The notes: generated by a model from the sequence alone, not told the origin. Counted from the first letter of the stretch, positions 1 to 9,412 are shown. The stretch is DNA of 64,000 bases from Ulvibacter antarcticus (GCF_003688405.1 NZ_REFC01000011.1:310001-374000), one strand, 5' to 3'. A program made the numbers and translations.

Positions 1-1208
1 GCATCGAAATTACCATTTCCTTCATTTCCGTTTGAAGATCCATCTCCATAAGACATCACTGAACCATTCCAGAATGCATTATCATAGTTATTATCAACAT
101 GCACATAACTTCTTATTTGTGCACCATTGCCATCGTAGCTATTTCTACTATGCTTTGTTTGCCAGTAATCGAATGTCATCATTGCGCCCCAATGTGCATC
201 CAGTGCAGCATTGTCTTTATTTGCACTATGCTCTGCAGTAGTCCAATTATTATCATTGTCTGTGAACTGTTGATAGTTCGAAACATACGGATAGGTATTT
301 CCAGGAGCTTGATGTAAAGCATCACGCGTATACACTTTTCTACCTGCATCACTTAAAATATAATTACTCCCGCTTAAGGCAGTCTCAATTGTACGACTTC
401 CACTATATCTTGTGGCTGCGGTTCCGCTTACAAAAGCCATAGCTTCACTATTCTCAATACGATTACAGTATTCAGCTTCTGTTTCTACCATTGCCGGTGC
501 TTCGCCAACATGTCCAAAAGTTGAAGCATGTTTTATGATAGCGTTGTAAAATAATGCCTGACCGTTATTAGCATCGATGTATAGGATTCCGCGGCTCATA
601 GGGCTGGTTGCAAATATATCGAACTTATAAGCTAGCTTATAGGAGTTGATATGTTCTACGTCTCTACCACTATTGAAATCAGGAAGAATAACCAATTCAC
701 CTGCTGGTTTTTGGTAATTGTCCATTTCAGCTGCTGCATCAGAATACTCCCACATATAGTGCTGGGCTCCAATATGCGCTACAGCTTTGTTAAACGCTGT
801 TGTATTGCTTATTCCAGGACTTACATCAAAATCTTCGTTTATTGAATAGTATTCCGAACTCAATGATTCTACTTTGCCACTTTTGGCATGGAGTATAAGG
901 GTTCCGAATTCAACCTTTACACCACTATAATATTGTTGGAGTTTTTGGTGGGTGAATCCTAGTTGATCTTGTTCTTGTTTAATTGTTGTAAATGAAGTTT
1001 GGGGAGAGGGAGATAAAACTTCTTGTAGGAGTACGTTTGAATTTTGAAGAGAATAAGATTTGGCTTCGTCAAATATCAATAAACTTGGTGGCTCCTTGAC
1101 ATTTTTCTGTTCATCTGGTTTATTTTGAGCATCAACTTGGGAAATTCCCGAAAAGAACATCAAAATAGACAGTGAAATTAGAAAAATCACGTTGTTATTT
1201 TTTTTCAT
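1..1208 (-). CDS. M4 (thermolysin-like) secreted metallopeptidase, truncated by window edge
   Basis: The N-terminal 402 codons are visible from an ATG at 1208; the gene runs off the left edge. A signal peptide (basic start, hydrophobic core, about residues 1-27) is followed by a propeptide of the fungalysin/thermolysin (FTP) type containing 'YYSGVKVEFGTLILH'. The mature M4 domain then begins: 'DAHWGAMMTFDYW' near residue 340 and 'NAFWNGSVMSYGDG' near residue 385 match the region just before the zinc-binding HExxH of thermolysins. HExxH itself lies outside the window, so catalytic competence cannot be judged. Known role of the family: extracellular protein degradation. In this phylum such enzymes usually end in a type IX sorting domain, which is not visible here. 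It is transcribed divergently from the ABC transporter gene at 1415. No frameshift is seen. Confidence 0.88.
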   Translation of the reverse strand, partial: MKKNNNVIFLISLSILMFFSGISQVDAQNKPDEQKNVKEPPSLLIFDEAKSYSLQNSNVLLQEVLSPSPQTSFTTIKQEQDQLGFTHQKLQQYYSGVKVEFGTLILHAKSGKVESLSSEYYSINEDFDVSPGISNTTAFNKAVAHIGAQHYMWEYSDAAAEMDNYQKPAGELVILPDFNSGRDVEHINSYKLAYKFDIFATSPMSRGILYIDANNGQALFYNAIIKHASTFGHVGEAPAMVETEAEYCNRIENSEAMAFVSGTAATRYSGSRTIETALSGSNYILSDAGRKVYTRDALHQAPGNTYPYVSNYQQFTDNDNNWTTAEHSANKDNAALDAHWGAMMTFDYWQTKHSRNSYDGNGAQIRSYVHVDNNYDNAFWNGSVMSYGDGSSNGNEGNGNFD

Positions 1209-1401
1209 AATAAAGTAAGATTTGTTAAAAATTAGGTTTGTGTTTTTAAAAACTTGACTAAAAAAGAGCTATTTTTTTACATTATCAATTTTTTTGCGTT
1301 AAAATTATTAACAAAATATTGTGAATTTTTCAGTCAATTTCTATTAGCCCTATATAATCGGTAGGTTAAGCAAATATTTCATTTCGAAAAAAATTTAAAC
1401 C

Positions 1402-1409
1402 TATCTTTG
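1402..1409 (+). promoter_or_regulatory. Bacteroidota-type -7 box for the ABC transporter gene
   Basis: TATCTTTG matches the TAnnTTTG -7 consensus of the primary sigma factor of Bacteroidota. It ends only 5 nt before the ATG at 1415, so the mRNA is probably leaderless or nearly so. No good TTTG -33 element is visible at the usual distance. Confidence 0.55.
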
Positions 1410-1414
1410 ACTAC

Positions 1415-3103
1415 ATGGAGAAAAAGTTGATTTTGGAAGTTTCAGGTTTGAATATTTCCTTCGGAAATAAAAAAAAGAGTATCGATGTTATTCATGATAT
1501 TTCTTTTGAAATCTTCTCTAATGAAATAGTCGGAGTTGTTGGAGAATCCGGTTCTGGTAAATCAGTGACTTCCATGGCTATAATGGGACTACTTCCGAAG
1601 AAAACTGCTAAAATCAAGGGAGAAATAATCTATGAAGACAAAGATTTGGTTACGGCAGATAATAAATTGCTTGAGACCATACGAGGTAAAGAAATAGCCA
1701 TGATTTTTCAGGAGCCAATGAGTGCTTTAAATCCGTCGCTTCGCTGTGGGTTTCAAGTATCCGAAATTCTTCAGAAACATTTAAAACTATCTTCTTCCGA
1801 AGCTAAAAAAGAAACACTACTTCTGTTTGAAAAAGTAAAATTACCTCGTCCTCGGGAAATTTTCCGAAGCTATCCTCATCAGATTAGTGGCGGACAAATG
1901 CAGCGCGTAATGATTGCTATGGCGATTGCCTGTAAGCCTAAATTATTAATTGCAGATGAACCAACTACCGCTTTGGATGTAACTGTTCAAAAGGAGATTC
2001 TCTTACTTCTTAAAGAACTTCAATCGGAGACAGGAATGAGTCTTCTCTTTATCTCACATGATCTTAGTTTAGTTTCTGAAATTGCAGATCGGGTTCTTGT
2101 AATGTATAAAGGTGATATTGTTGAATCGGGTTCTGTAGAGAAGCTTTTTAAAAGTCCGGAAAACGAATATACAAAGGCACTTCTAGCATCCAGACCAACC
2201 TTGGGAAAGCGTCTTGAAAAGTTGCCAACTATCGCTTCAATTGCGGATAATTCGTTTAAATCTGTGGAAGTTAGTGAAGGACAAAGAGCTGCCAAACACA
2301 AAAAAATGTACACTCAGCTTCCTTTATTAGAGGTTCATAATTTAGAAAAGGAATATTTTAGCTCAGCTGGATTATTTACAAAAAAAAGTACAGTTAAAGC
2401 CGTTAATGATGTAAGTTTTAGGGTATTTGAAGGAGAAACCATGGGTCTGGTAGGAGAATCAGGTTGCGGGAAATCAACATTAGGGAAGGTAATCTTACAA
2501 TTAGAAAAAGCAACCACCGGAAGTATAAAATACAGAGGCAAGGAACTTACAAAATTATCAGGTTCAGAGATAAGATCACTTCGAAAGGAAATTCAATTAA
2601 TTTTTCAGGACCCTTATTCTTCGCTTAATCCACGGTTAATTATTGGGGAAGCACTAATCGAACCTATGAAGGTTCACAACATTTTGAGAACAAGAAAAGA
2701 TCGGAAAGAAAAGGCGCTTGCTATTTTAAATCGTGTGGGTTTAGATGAAACTTATTTTTATAGATATCCACATGAATTGTCGGGCGGCCAAAGACAAAGG
2801 GTGGGAATAGCAAGGACGATTGTTATGGAACCAAAGCTTGTAATTTGTGACGAATCGGTTTCGGCACTTGATATTTCGGTGCAAGCTCAGGTACTCAACT
2901 TGCTGAATGAACTAAAAGAGGATTTCGGATTTACGTATATTTTTATTTCTCATGATTTAGCTGTGGTGAAGTTTATGGCAGATCAATTACTGGTCATGAA
3001 TGCCGGTAAAATTGAGGAGATTGGGGATGCAGATGAGATATATGCCAACCCTACTAAGGAGTATACAAGAAAACTTATAGATGCGATTCCAAAAGGAATA
3101 TAG
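1415..3103 (+). CDS. ABC transporter ATP-binding protein with two fused ATPase domains (Dpp/Opp type)
   Basis: A 562-residue protein joins two nucleotide-binding domains that are separate DppD- and DppF-like subunits in many bacteria; YejF has the same fused layout. Domain 1 has Walker A GESGSGKS (residues 43-50), the signature SGGQMQR (about 157) and Walker B ending ADEPTTALD. Domain 2 has Walker A GESGCGKS (about 347), SGGQRQR (about 455) and CDESVSALD. All catalytic motifs are intact, so it should energise uptake of oligopeptides or a similar solute at the inner membrane. The permease and binding-protein genes are not adjacent, so the partner is unknown. The ATG at 1415 is supported by a -7 box just upstream. 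The gene carries four copies of the TTCCGAAG word: three on this strand, each in a different codon frame, and one inverted. Confidence 0.93.
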   Translation: MEKKLILEVSGLNISFGNKKKSIDVIHDISFEIFSNEIVGVVGESGSGKSVTSMAIMGLLPKKTAKIKGEIIYEDKDLVTADNKLLETIRGKEIAMIFQEPMSALNPSLRCGFQVSEILQKHLKLSSSEAKKETLLLFEKVKLPRPREIFRSYPHQISGGQMQRVMIAMAIACKPKLLIADEPTTALDVTVQKEILLLLKELQSETGMSLLFISHDLSLVSEIADRVLVMYKGDIVESGSVEKLFKSPENEYTKALLASRPTLGKRLEKLPTIASIADNSFKSVEVSEGQRAAKHKKMYTQLPLLEVHNLEKEYFSSAGLFTKKSTVKAVNDVSFRVFEGETMGLVGESGCGKSTLGKVILQLEKATTGSIKYRGKELTKLSGSEIRSLRKEIQLIFQDPYSSLNPRLIIGEALIEPMKVHNILRTRKDRKEKALAILNRVGLDETYFYRYPHELSGGQRQRVGIARTIVMEPKLVICDESVSALDISVQAQVLNLLNELKEDFGFTYIFISHDLAVVKFMADQLLVMNAGKIEEIGDADEIYANPTKEYTRKLIDAIPKGI

Positions 3104-3229
3104 AGAGAAATTCCAAAAAGTAAAATTCCAAATTCCAAAAATATTTTTAAGGGACAATTCAAGTTTGCTAAGTGGTATACAAAAGTATGCGAAAGTAGAT
3201 AGGCTTTCTTATTTCGAAAATTTGGACAT

Positions 3230-3264
3230 AAAAAAGCCCGTTCTAACCTCACAAAGAACGGGCT
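3230..3264 (-). terminator. Hairpin terminator whose T-run faces the minus strand
   Basis: AGCCCGTTCT (3235-3244) and AGAACGGGCT (3255-3264) form a perfect 10-bp stem. Read on the minus strand it is followed by six T's; on the plus strand the 3' side is not T-rich. It may also slow plus-strand transcription leaving the ABC gene, but its polarity suits a minus-strand transcript. Confidence 0.65.
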
Positions 3265-3660
3265 AACCTTTATCTGTATCGTAGCAGATTCGGGGGGTAA
3301 TTAACTCTGAAAAAATTAAATCAATAAAAAAACCTTTTTAGCAACATACATTACGTTTTTCAGAAGCCGCACTGTATTTTTAAATGTCAAACTAATATTT
3401 TTCATAAGATAGGTTAGTTAGGTAAACTTGGGACTGCTAATATAAAACGCATTTTCAGTTATTCACGATTAAATACCCTTAAATTCGATGAAGTACACAA
3501 TATTTTAACATTATAACAAACATCGAAGGCTTTTTCCTACAATAAATAGACTAAAAACTAAAAGTTTGATGCTCAAATATTTACAAAAATGGCAGAAAAT
3601 TTGTAAAAAATGACCAGATAAATACAATTGGAATGAAGAAAATTGAGAAGATAGAAAATA
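3265..3660. other. AT-rich intergenic stretch with no recognisable gene
   Basis: About 400 bases between the two terminators hold no convincing reading frame, tRNA or repeat. No TAnnTTTG box was found on the minus strand here. A short non-coding RNA ending at the 3230-3264 terminator is possible but unsupported by a promoter. Confidence 0.5.
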
Positions 3661-3690
3661 AAAAAAGCAGCCTTTTTCAAGCTGCTTTTA
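3661..3690 (-). terminator. Terminator of the scoA-scoB transcript
   Basis: AAAGCAGC (3664-3671) and GCTGCTTT (3681-3688) form an 8-bp stem flanked by A and T runs on both sides. It lies 27 bp after the scoB stop codon and can work in both directions. Confidence 0.75.
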
Positions 3691-3716
3691 AAATACTATA
3701 GTAATGAGTTGAGGCA

Positions 3717-4370
3717 TTAAAAAGTCATTTCAGGAATATCACCATCAATTATTAGTTCTCCTTCGGTAGCAGCATCAATTTCTTCCACACTAACTCCAGG
3801 TGCTCGTTCCAATAATTTAAACTTCCCATTTGTTATTTCAAGAACGGCTAAGTTTGAAACTATTTTTTTTACGCAGTTAACTCCAGTCAATGGCAAGCTA
3901 CATTGTTTTAATAGTTTCGATTCTCCCGCTCTGTTGGTATGCATCATTGCCACAATAATATTTTCTGCAGAAGCAACCAGATCCATAGCCCCTCCCATTC
4001 CTTTTACCATCTTACCCGGAATTTTCCAGTTGGCTATATCGCCATTCTGGGATACTTCCATCGCACCAAGAATTGTAAGATCCACATGTTGACCACGAAT
4101 CATTGCAAAGCTAGTAGCAGAATCGAAGAAGGAGGCTCCGGGCAAAGCAGTAATTGTTTGTTTTCCGGCATTAATAAGGTCTGGATCTTCTTCCCCTTCA
4201 AAAGGAAACGGGCCCATTCCTAAGATTCCGTTTTCACTTTGGAACTCTACTTTTATATCATCACGTACGAAATTGGCGACAAGCGTCGGTATACCAATAC
4301 CAAGATTAACGTAGTAGCCGTCTTTTACCTCTTGTGCAATTCGCTGTGCTATTTGTTCTTTCGATAACAT
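3717..4370 (-). CDS. scoB: 3-oxoacid CoA-transferase, subunit B
   Basis: A 217-residue beta subunit of a two-subunit CoA-transferase of the SCOT/AtoDA family. It carries the conserved segment 'SENGILGMGPFP', whose glutamate is the catalytic residue that forms the glutamyl-CoA thioester in this family, and the late 'LLERAPGVSVEEI' segment typical of subunit B. With subunit A just upstream it should transfer CoA from succinyl-CoA to acetoacetate or another 3-oxoacid, a cytoplasmic step of ketone body, short-chain acid or amino-acid breakdown. The length is normal for the family. A terminator follows. The substrate cannot be settled from sequence alone, because AtoA-type butyrate or acetate transferases are closely related. 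Confidence 0.93.
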   Translation of the reverse strand: MLSKEQIAQRIAQEVKDGYYVNLGIGIPTLVANFVRDDIKVEFQSENGILGMGPFPFEGEEDPDLINAGKQTITALPGASFFDSATSFAMIRGQHVDLTILGAMEVSQNGDIANWKIPGKMVKGMGGAMDLVASAENIIVAMMHTNRAGESKLLKQCSLPLTGVNCVKKIVSNLAVLEITNGKFKLLERAPGVSVEEIDAATEGELIIDGDIPEMTF

Positions 4371-4463
4371 AGATTATTAATTTGAAAATTATTCTATTCG
4401 GTGATTTGAAATTTTTCTGATTCAATGTGCTAAACTCCATTATCAAATTAGCTCATTTTCAAA

Positions 4464-5162
4464 TTACTTCTTTCTAACCGTTAACTGTTCAATTCTCTTC
4501 TCATATTTCTCTCCTTGAAAAATACGCTGAACAAATATTCCGGGAATATGTATTTGATTTGGATCCAATGTTCCTGCAGGCACTAATTCTTCTACCTCAG
4601 CAACAGTAACTTTCGCTGCACCACACATATTAGGGTTAAAATTTCTCGCGGTTCCTTTGAAGATTAAATTACCAGCTTCATCACCTTTCCATGCCTTCAC
4701 AAAAGCAAAATCTGCTTCGAAAGCCTTTTCAAGTAAATGCATTTTTCCATGAAACTCTCTGGATTCTTTTCCTTCTCCAACTTCAGTTCCGTAGCCAGCT
4801 GGTGTATAAAATGCCGGAATTCCACTTTGAGCAGCCTGACATCTTTGAGCAAGTGTTCCCTGCGGAATTAATTCAACATCAAGCTCTCCAGTTAACATCT
4901 GTCTTTCAAACTCAGCATTTTCTCCTACATAGGAAGAGATCATTTTTTTGATTTGATGCTTCTGAAGCAATTGCCCTAGTCCGAAATTATCCACTCCGGC
5001 ATTATTTGAAATACAAGTCACTCCTTTTACATTCAAGCGAACTAATTCGGCGATTGCATTTTCTGGTATTCCACTTAACCCAAAACCTCCCAACATAAAT
5101 GTCATCCCGTCCTTTATCCCTTTACAGGCTTCCGTTACATTCGCAACTGTTTTATTAATCAT
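4464..5162 (-). CDS. scoA: 3-oxoacid CoA-transferase, subunit A
   Basis: A 232-residue alpha subunit of the same CoA-transferase. The family signature '[13 protein letters not shown]' lies at about residues 25-37, and '[23 protein letters not shown]' identifies subunit A. It is encoded first, and scoB follows 93 bp downstream on the same strand; separate A and B polypeptides are the usual bacterial arrangement, in contrast to the fused mitochondrial enzyme. The intergenic gap holds no obvious promoter, so the pair is probably one transcript that ends at 3661-3690. No clear TAnnTTTG box was seen upstream of the start at 5162. Confidence 0.93.
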   Translation of the reverse strand: MINKTVANVTEACKGIKDGMTFMLGGFGLSGIPENAIAELVRLNVKGVTCISNNAGVDNFGLGQLLQKHQIKKMISSYVGENAEFERQMLTGELDVELIPQGTLAQRCQAAQSGIPAFYTPAGYGTEVGEGKESREFHGKMHLLEKAFEADFAFVKAWKGDEAGNLIFKGTARNFNPNMCGAAKVTVAEVEELVPAGTLDPNQIHIPGIFVQRIFQGEKYEKRIEQLTVRKK

Positions 5163-5245
5163 ATTCTTATTTTAAAACATTATACCTCAATTACACCGCA
5201 TCTTTCTATTTATCATCGGATATAAATTTAGGCAATTTCATACTA

Positions 5246-5284
5246 TTAAAAAACCTCTTGGTGTATACATTTCCAAGAGGTTCA
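5246..5284 (-). terminator. Terminator of the ricT-gldH-PBP1A transcript
   Basis: AACCTCTTGG (5252-5261) and CCAAGAGGTT (5273-5282) form a 10-bp perfect stem followed on the minus strand by a T-run. It lies about 30 bp downstream of the PBP1A stop codon. Confidence 0.8.
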
Positions 5285-5310
5285 TTAGTCTGTTTTCAGA
5301 ATAAAAAATG

Positions 5311-7629
5311 CTAAAAATCAAATTCATCCGGAATTTCTTCCCCATTATTTTTACCATCCTTCCATTTAGAACAGTCCGTTACTATGGAAACGTTGGCAGG
5401 CCGTTTAAATTGACCTTTCGATATATCAAGCTCTTCATCTGCATAACATTTTTCCATGTATAATGCCCATACCGGCAATGCCATGGTTGCTCCTTGCCCA
5501 TATGTGGTAGTACTAAAGTGTGTGGCTCTATCTTCTCCTCCAACCCAAACTCCGGTGACAAGATTCGGCACCATACCCATAAACCAGCCATCACTATTAT
5601 TCTGAGTAGTACCTGTTTTACCCGCTATTGGATTAGTAAATTTATAAGGATATCCAGTTATGGTCGATTTATAAGCGCCACTGGTTCTTCCACTATGCCG
5701 TAATCTCGATCCAGAACCGGACTGTGTAACACCTTCCATCAGACTCACAGTTACATAGGCCGTTTCGTTGCTGATAACATCTTTTGTTTCAGGTACATTT
5801 TGATATAACACCGTACCATTTTTATCCTCAATTCTTGAAATCAGAGTTGGTTTTACATAAACACCTTCATTAGCAAAAGTACTATAGGCTCCAACCATTT
5901 CGAAAAGCGAAACATCTGGAGTACCTAATGCTATTGAAGGAGCTTCAGGCATGTCTTTAGTTTCCATACCCATCTTTTTTACTAAGTCAATCACCGGTCT
6001 CGGTCCTACTCTATCTATAAGTCTTGCAGTAACGGTATTTATGGAATTGGCCAAAGCTTCTTTAAGTGTTACCATCCCACCGTAACTACCTCCAGCATTT
6101 TTAGGAGTCCAGGGTTCCAGCAAGCCATATTTTCCAGCCGCGATTGTATACTGTGTATTCGGTAAGGTATCGCAGGGTGACATATGCATTTGATCTATCG
6201 CCGTAGCATAAACAAATGGCTTGAAAGTAGATCCAATTTGACGTCTTCCCGTTTTCACCATATCATACTTGAAGTATTTATAATTTATACCTCCAACCCA
6301 TGCTTTCACTTCACCAGTTTGAGGCGACATTGACATTAAGGATGCTTGAAGAATAGATTTATAATATCGAATAGAATCCAGAGGCGTTAGAATTGTATCC
6401 TTACTATTGTTTTTCGCGCTCCAGGAAAAAATAGACATCTCCGTCTTCTTTTTAAAGCTGGCAATAATCTCGTTTTCACTTTTCCCCTGTTCTTTCATGA
6501 TTCTCCAGCGGTCACTACGTTTCATAGCAGTATTTAGAATTTTCTCTGTTTCTTCGGGTGTAATGTCCCGAAATGGTGCGGTTTTGTTCTTTTTGTTCTG
6601 AATGTCAAATTCCTTCTGAAGATTTGCAAGATGCTCATCCATTGCCTCTTCAGCATAGGTTTGCATCTTTTTATCAATGGTCGTGTAAACTTTTAAGCCA
6701 TCACTATAAATATTGTATTTGGAACCGTCCGATTTCGGATTCTTTTCAATCCAATCCGACATAAATGCTCTGGCATATTCTCTGAAATAAGTCGCGAGAC
6801 CTTCAGTGTGACCTTGAGCAGCATAGTTAAGATTTAAAGGAAGTGCTTGTAAAGAATCTTTTACGGTTTCAGAAATAAAATCGTATTTCTCCATTTGAGC
6901 CAATACCACATTTCTTCTGTTTTTTACTCCAACAGGATTTCGAAGCGGATTGTACAAAGACGAATTTTTAAACATTCCTACTAACATGGCAGATTCTGAC
7001 GTATTCAATTCTGAAGGGGCTTTGTCGAAATATATATTCGAAGCAGATTCAATACCAACCGCCTGATTTAGGAAGTCATATTCATTGAAATACATCGTAA
7101 TAATCTCTTCTTTAGTATATCGTCTTTCCAGTCGAATAGCAATGATCCATTCCTTTATTTTCTGCATTGCTCTTGTTAATTTGCTGCTAGAGACTTTTTC
7201 AGTAAAGAACAACTTCGACAATTGCTGTGAAATAGTACTCGCACCTCCTCTTGATCCTAAGAAGACAAATGCACGAACAGTCCCTTTTGCATCAATTCCT
7301 GAATGATCATAAAAGCGAGCATCTTCGGTAGCTATCAATGCTTCAACTAGATGATCTGGCAACTCCTCGTAAGGAACCGGAGTTCTGTTTTCCTTATAAA
7401 ATTTTCCAATGGTTTTCCCGTCGGAAGAAATAATCTCGGTAGCAAGATTCTTCTCGGGATTTTCCAAGCTTGTTTCATCGGGAAGACTTCCGAAGACACC
7501 CCATGAAGCAAGTAGAAACACGAATATGATTAACAATATGCCTCCAAGAAATATCTTCCAAAATGTCCTGGCGTGGCGCGCATTCTCATCCTGAGGCTTT
7601 TTTTTCTTTTTTGTCTGTTGTTTTGCCAT
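5311..7629 (-). CDS. Penicillin-binding protein 1A: peptidoglycan glycosyltransferase/transpeptidase
   Basis: A 772-residue bifunctional class A PBP. A lysine-rich cytoplasmic tail is followed by one membrane anchor (about residues 27-48). The GT51 glycosyltransferase domain comes next, with the catalytic-glutamate segment 'ATEDARFYDHSGID' and 'GASTISQQLSK'. The transpeptidase domain has the SxxK serine in 'GSTFKP' (about residue 466), the SxN motif in 'ANSINT', and KTGT (about 670) in 'AGKTGTTQNNSDGW'. It polymerises lipid II and crosslinks peptidoglycan on the periplasmic side. It follows gldH by 6 nt and is the last gene before a terminator. The gldH-PBP1A pairing is, as I recall, recurrent in Flavobacteriia. 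Confidence 0.95.
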   Translation of the reverse strand: MAKQQTKKKKKPQDENARHARTFWKIFLGGILLIIFVFLLASWGVFGSLPDETSLENPEKNLATEIISSDGKTIGKFYKENRTPVPYEELPDHLVEALIATEDARFYDHSGIDAKGTVRAFVFLGSRGGASTISQQLSKLFFTEKVSSSKLTRAMQKIKEWIIAIRLERRYTKEEIITMYFNEYDFLNQAVGIESASNIYFDKAPSELNTSESAMLVGMFKNSSLYNPLRNPVGVKNRRNVVLAQMEKYDFISETVKDSLQALPLNLNYAAQGHTEGLATYFREYARAFMSDWIEKNPKSDGSKYNIYSDGLKVYTTIDKKMQTYAEEAMDEHLANLQKEFDIQNKKNKTAPFRDITPEETEKILNTAMKRSDRWRIMKEQGKSENEIIASFKKKTEMSIFSWSAKNNSKDTILTPLDSIRYYKSILQASLMSMSPQTGEVKAWVGGINYKYFKYDMVKTGRRQIGSTFKPFVYATAIDQMHMSPCDTLPNTQYTIAAGKYGLLEPWTPKNAGGSYGGMVTLKEALANSINTVTARLIDRVGPRPVIDLVKKMGMETKDMPEAPSIALGTPDVSLFEMVGAYSTFANEGVYVKPTLISRIEDKNGTVLYQNVPETKDVISNETAYVTVSLMEGVTQSGSGSRLRHSGRTSGAYKSTITGYPYKFTNPIAGKTGTTQNNSDGWFMGMVPNLVTGVWVGGEDRATHFSTTTYGQGATMALPVWALYMEKCYADEELDISKGQFKRPANVSIVTDCSKWKDGKNNGEEIPDEFDF

Positions 7630-7635
7630 ATGCTT

Positions 7636-8121
7636 TTATTGTTGTTTGACTTCTTCAATAGTAAAGCCAACATCTGTAATTCCTTCTAAATTTGTAACGC
7701 CATCTACATCACCGTTATTGCGAACTGCCTGGCCTATCGTTACGATATAGCTTCCTTTTTCCAAAAACGAAACCTTCTCTTTATACCATAATTTATTTTC
7801 CTTGACACTTCCTATACCTTCACCAAGCCAGGAACCATCGGGATTTGCCATTCGATATTCAAGGGTATCAGTAACTGTTTTCCCATGAGGAAAATGCATG
7901 GAAACTATTAAAAACATATTGTTGAATCGATACTCATTCGAGTTGCGGACATGCACAAACAAATTATATTGCTTCAAAGAATCCAATTGTGGAATAGTAA
8001 ATTCTACTAAATCGTCTTTATTCCAGCTGCCAGATAAGCCCTTGGTATCACTGTAGACCGTACCTGAATTACAAGATACCAGAAACGCTAATAAAAAGAT
8101 CAACGCAATACTATTCCGCAT
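7636..8121 (-). CDS. gldH: Gliding motility lipoprotein GldH
   Basis: A 161-residue lipoprotein starting MRNSIALIF, with a lipobox-like 'FLVSC' (cysteine near residue 17). Family knowledge: GldH is an outer-membrane-associated lipoprotein needed for flavobacterial gliding, and by extension for type IX secretion-linked motility. Recognition rests on overall sequence ('GLSGSWNKDD', 'MHFPHGKTVTDTLEYRMANPDGSWLGEG') and on its place beside PBP1A and ricT. The ATG at 8121 is preferred because it is followed directly by a clean signal peptide. Upstream in-frame codons would add about 79 basic, low-complexity residues read out of frame from the ricT tail. Start and ricT stop overlap by 11 nt, suggesting translational coupling. 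Confidence 0.88.
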   Translation of the reverse strand: MRNSIALIFLLAFLVSCNSGTVYSDTKGLSGSWNKDDLVEFTIPQLDSLKQYNLFVHVRNSNEYRFNNMFLIVSMHFPHGKTVTDTLEYRMANPDGSWLGEGIGSVKENKLWYKEKVSFLEKGSYIVTIGQAVRNNGDVDGVTNLEGITDVGFTIEEVKQQ

Positions 8122-9412
8122 TTTTTTTAGGTTTTCGGTTTCTGCTTCTGTTCTGATTTTTATTCTGTCCTTGGTCTCCACCTTCTTTAGCACCCTTAGG
8201 CTGTGCCGATTTCTGATTTCTACCTTTCGACTTTTGAGAAGATTGTCCTTTGTTTTGTCCTTGAGCAGTATTTTTACCCCTGCTTTTATTTTTATTGCGA
8301 CTTTTGTTTTTAGAATGTTTTGGTCTATCAAAACGGGTAAGACTATCTTGTCCAACAACGTTGCTAAAAAGTTCTTTGTCGGGTACTACAATGTCTACGA
8401 TAAACTCTTCCAGACTTGCAACTTTATTGCCTTTTTTATTTACTGCGATGATTTCATTCACCTTTTCCAGTGTAAGCTGGTGCCAGTTCATTCCTTCTTT
8501 TTCGTAGGCGTACCATAGCAGTCCTTTAAAAATATCTGTTTTCTGACAAACAGCCATTCCTTTTTCAGTGGATAATTTTACATCGCTCTTCGGAAAGCCC
8601 TCCAATGCATCAAGATAGGTGTCTAATTCGTAATTAAGACAGCATTTTAGCTTACCACATTGTCCGGCAAGTTTTTGAGGATTTAGTGATAATTGTTGAT
8701 AGCGTGCTGCGGAAGTATTTACAGATCTAAAATCTGTTAACCAGGTTGAACAGCATAATTCACGCCCACAAGATCCAATTCCACCTAAGCGCGCAGCTTC
8801 TTGTCTGAAGCCTACTTGTTTCATTTCAATTCTCGTACTAAATGTACGTGCAAATTCTTTGATTAATTCTCGGAAATCGACTCTTTCCTCAGCTGTATAA
8901 TAAAACACAACTTTTGAGGCATCCCCTTGAAATTCGACATCGCTAATTTTCATTTGAAGTCCCAATCGGATTGCTATTTCTCTCGATCTCTTTTGAACAT
9001 CAGCTTCTTTATCACGAACCTTTTGCCAGATATCAATATCCTTTTGACTTGCTTTTCTGTAAACTTTTGGGAGGCTTTCAGGATTTGGATTCTCCTTTTT
9101 CTTCTTCATTTGCACACGAACAAGCTCGCCTGTAAGGGTAATGATACCAATGTCGTGCCCCGAGGCTGCTTCAGTAGCAACGATATCTCCAATACTTAAT
9201 GTGAGATCTTCAGAATTTATATAGAAATGTTTTCGTCCGTTTTTAAAGCGTATTTCCACCCCTTTAAAAGGTTCCATATTAGCGGGAAGCGACATATTAG
9301 AAAGCCAGTCGAATACTGTTAATTTATTACAGCCATCAGTACCGCAAGTCCCGTTGTTCTTGCAACCCTTTGGCTGTCCATTAGTACCAGTGGCACAGCT
9401 TGTACAGCCCAT
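8111..9412 (-). CDS. ricT: PSP1-domain protein of the RicT/YaaT family
   Basis: A 433-residue cytoplasmic protein from the ATG at 9412. The N-terminus is cysteine-rich (MGCTSCATG, then several CxxxxC spacings). The PSP1/RicT core contains 'GGIGSCGRELCCSTWL' and 'QCGKLKCCLNYE', cysteine patches known in the RicT family, which in Bacillus forms an Fe-S-containing complex affecting RNA maturation. The last 85 or so residues are a lysine-, asparagine-, glutamine- and serine-rich tail, probably disordered and possibly RNA-binding (inference). The start at 9412 is chosen over upstream in-frame codons because the family begins with this cysteine motif. It overlaps gldH by 11 nt and lies downstream of trhO on the same strand. 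Confidence 0.85.
   Translation of the reverse strand: MGCTSCATGTNGQPKGCKNNGTCGTDGCNKLTVFDWLSNMSLPANMEPFKGVEIRFKNGRKHFYINSEDLTLSIGDIVATEAASGHDIGIITLTGELVRVQMKKKKENPNPESLPKVYRKASQKDIDIWQKVRDKEADVQKRSREIAIRLGLQMKISDVEFQGDASKVVFYYTAEERVDFRELIKEFARTFSTRIEMKQVGFRQEAARLGGIGSCGRELCCSTWLTDFRSVNTSAARYQQLSLNPQKLAGQCGKLKCCLNYELDTYLDALEGFPKSDVKLSTEKGMAVCQKTDIFKGLLWYAYEKEGMNWHQLTLEKVNEIIAVNKKGNKVASLEEFIVDIVVPDKELFSNVVGQDSLTRFDRPKHSKNKSRNKNKSRGKNTAQGQNKGQSSQKSKGRNQKSAQPKGAKEGGDQGQNKNQNRSRNRKPKKNAE

Noticed and set aside
3081-3266. 61-residue plus-strand frame overlapping the end of the ABC gene
   Set aside because: No family resemblance, no start context, and it runs through the terminator hairpin.
7636-8358. 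Longer gldH frame starting at 8358
   Set aside because: It would add 79 basic low-complexity residues read from the ricT tail in another frame and bury the lipoprotein signal peptide; the ATG at 8121 gives a normal GldH.
8171-8518. 115-residue antisense frame inside ricT
   Set aside because: It is a by-product of the Lys/Asn-rich codons of the ricT tail; hydrophobic composition reflects the antisense of AAR codons and no start context is seen.
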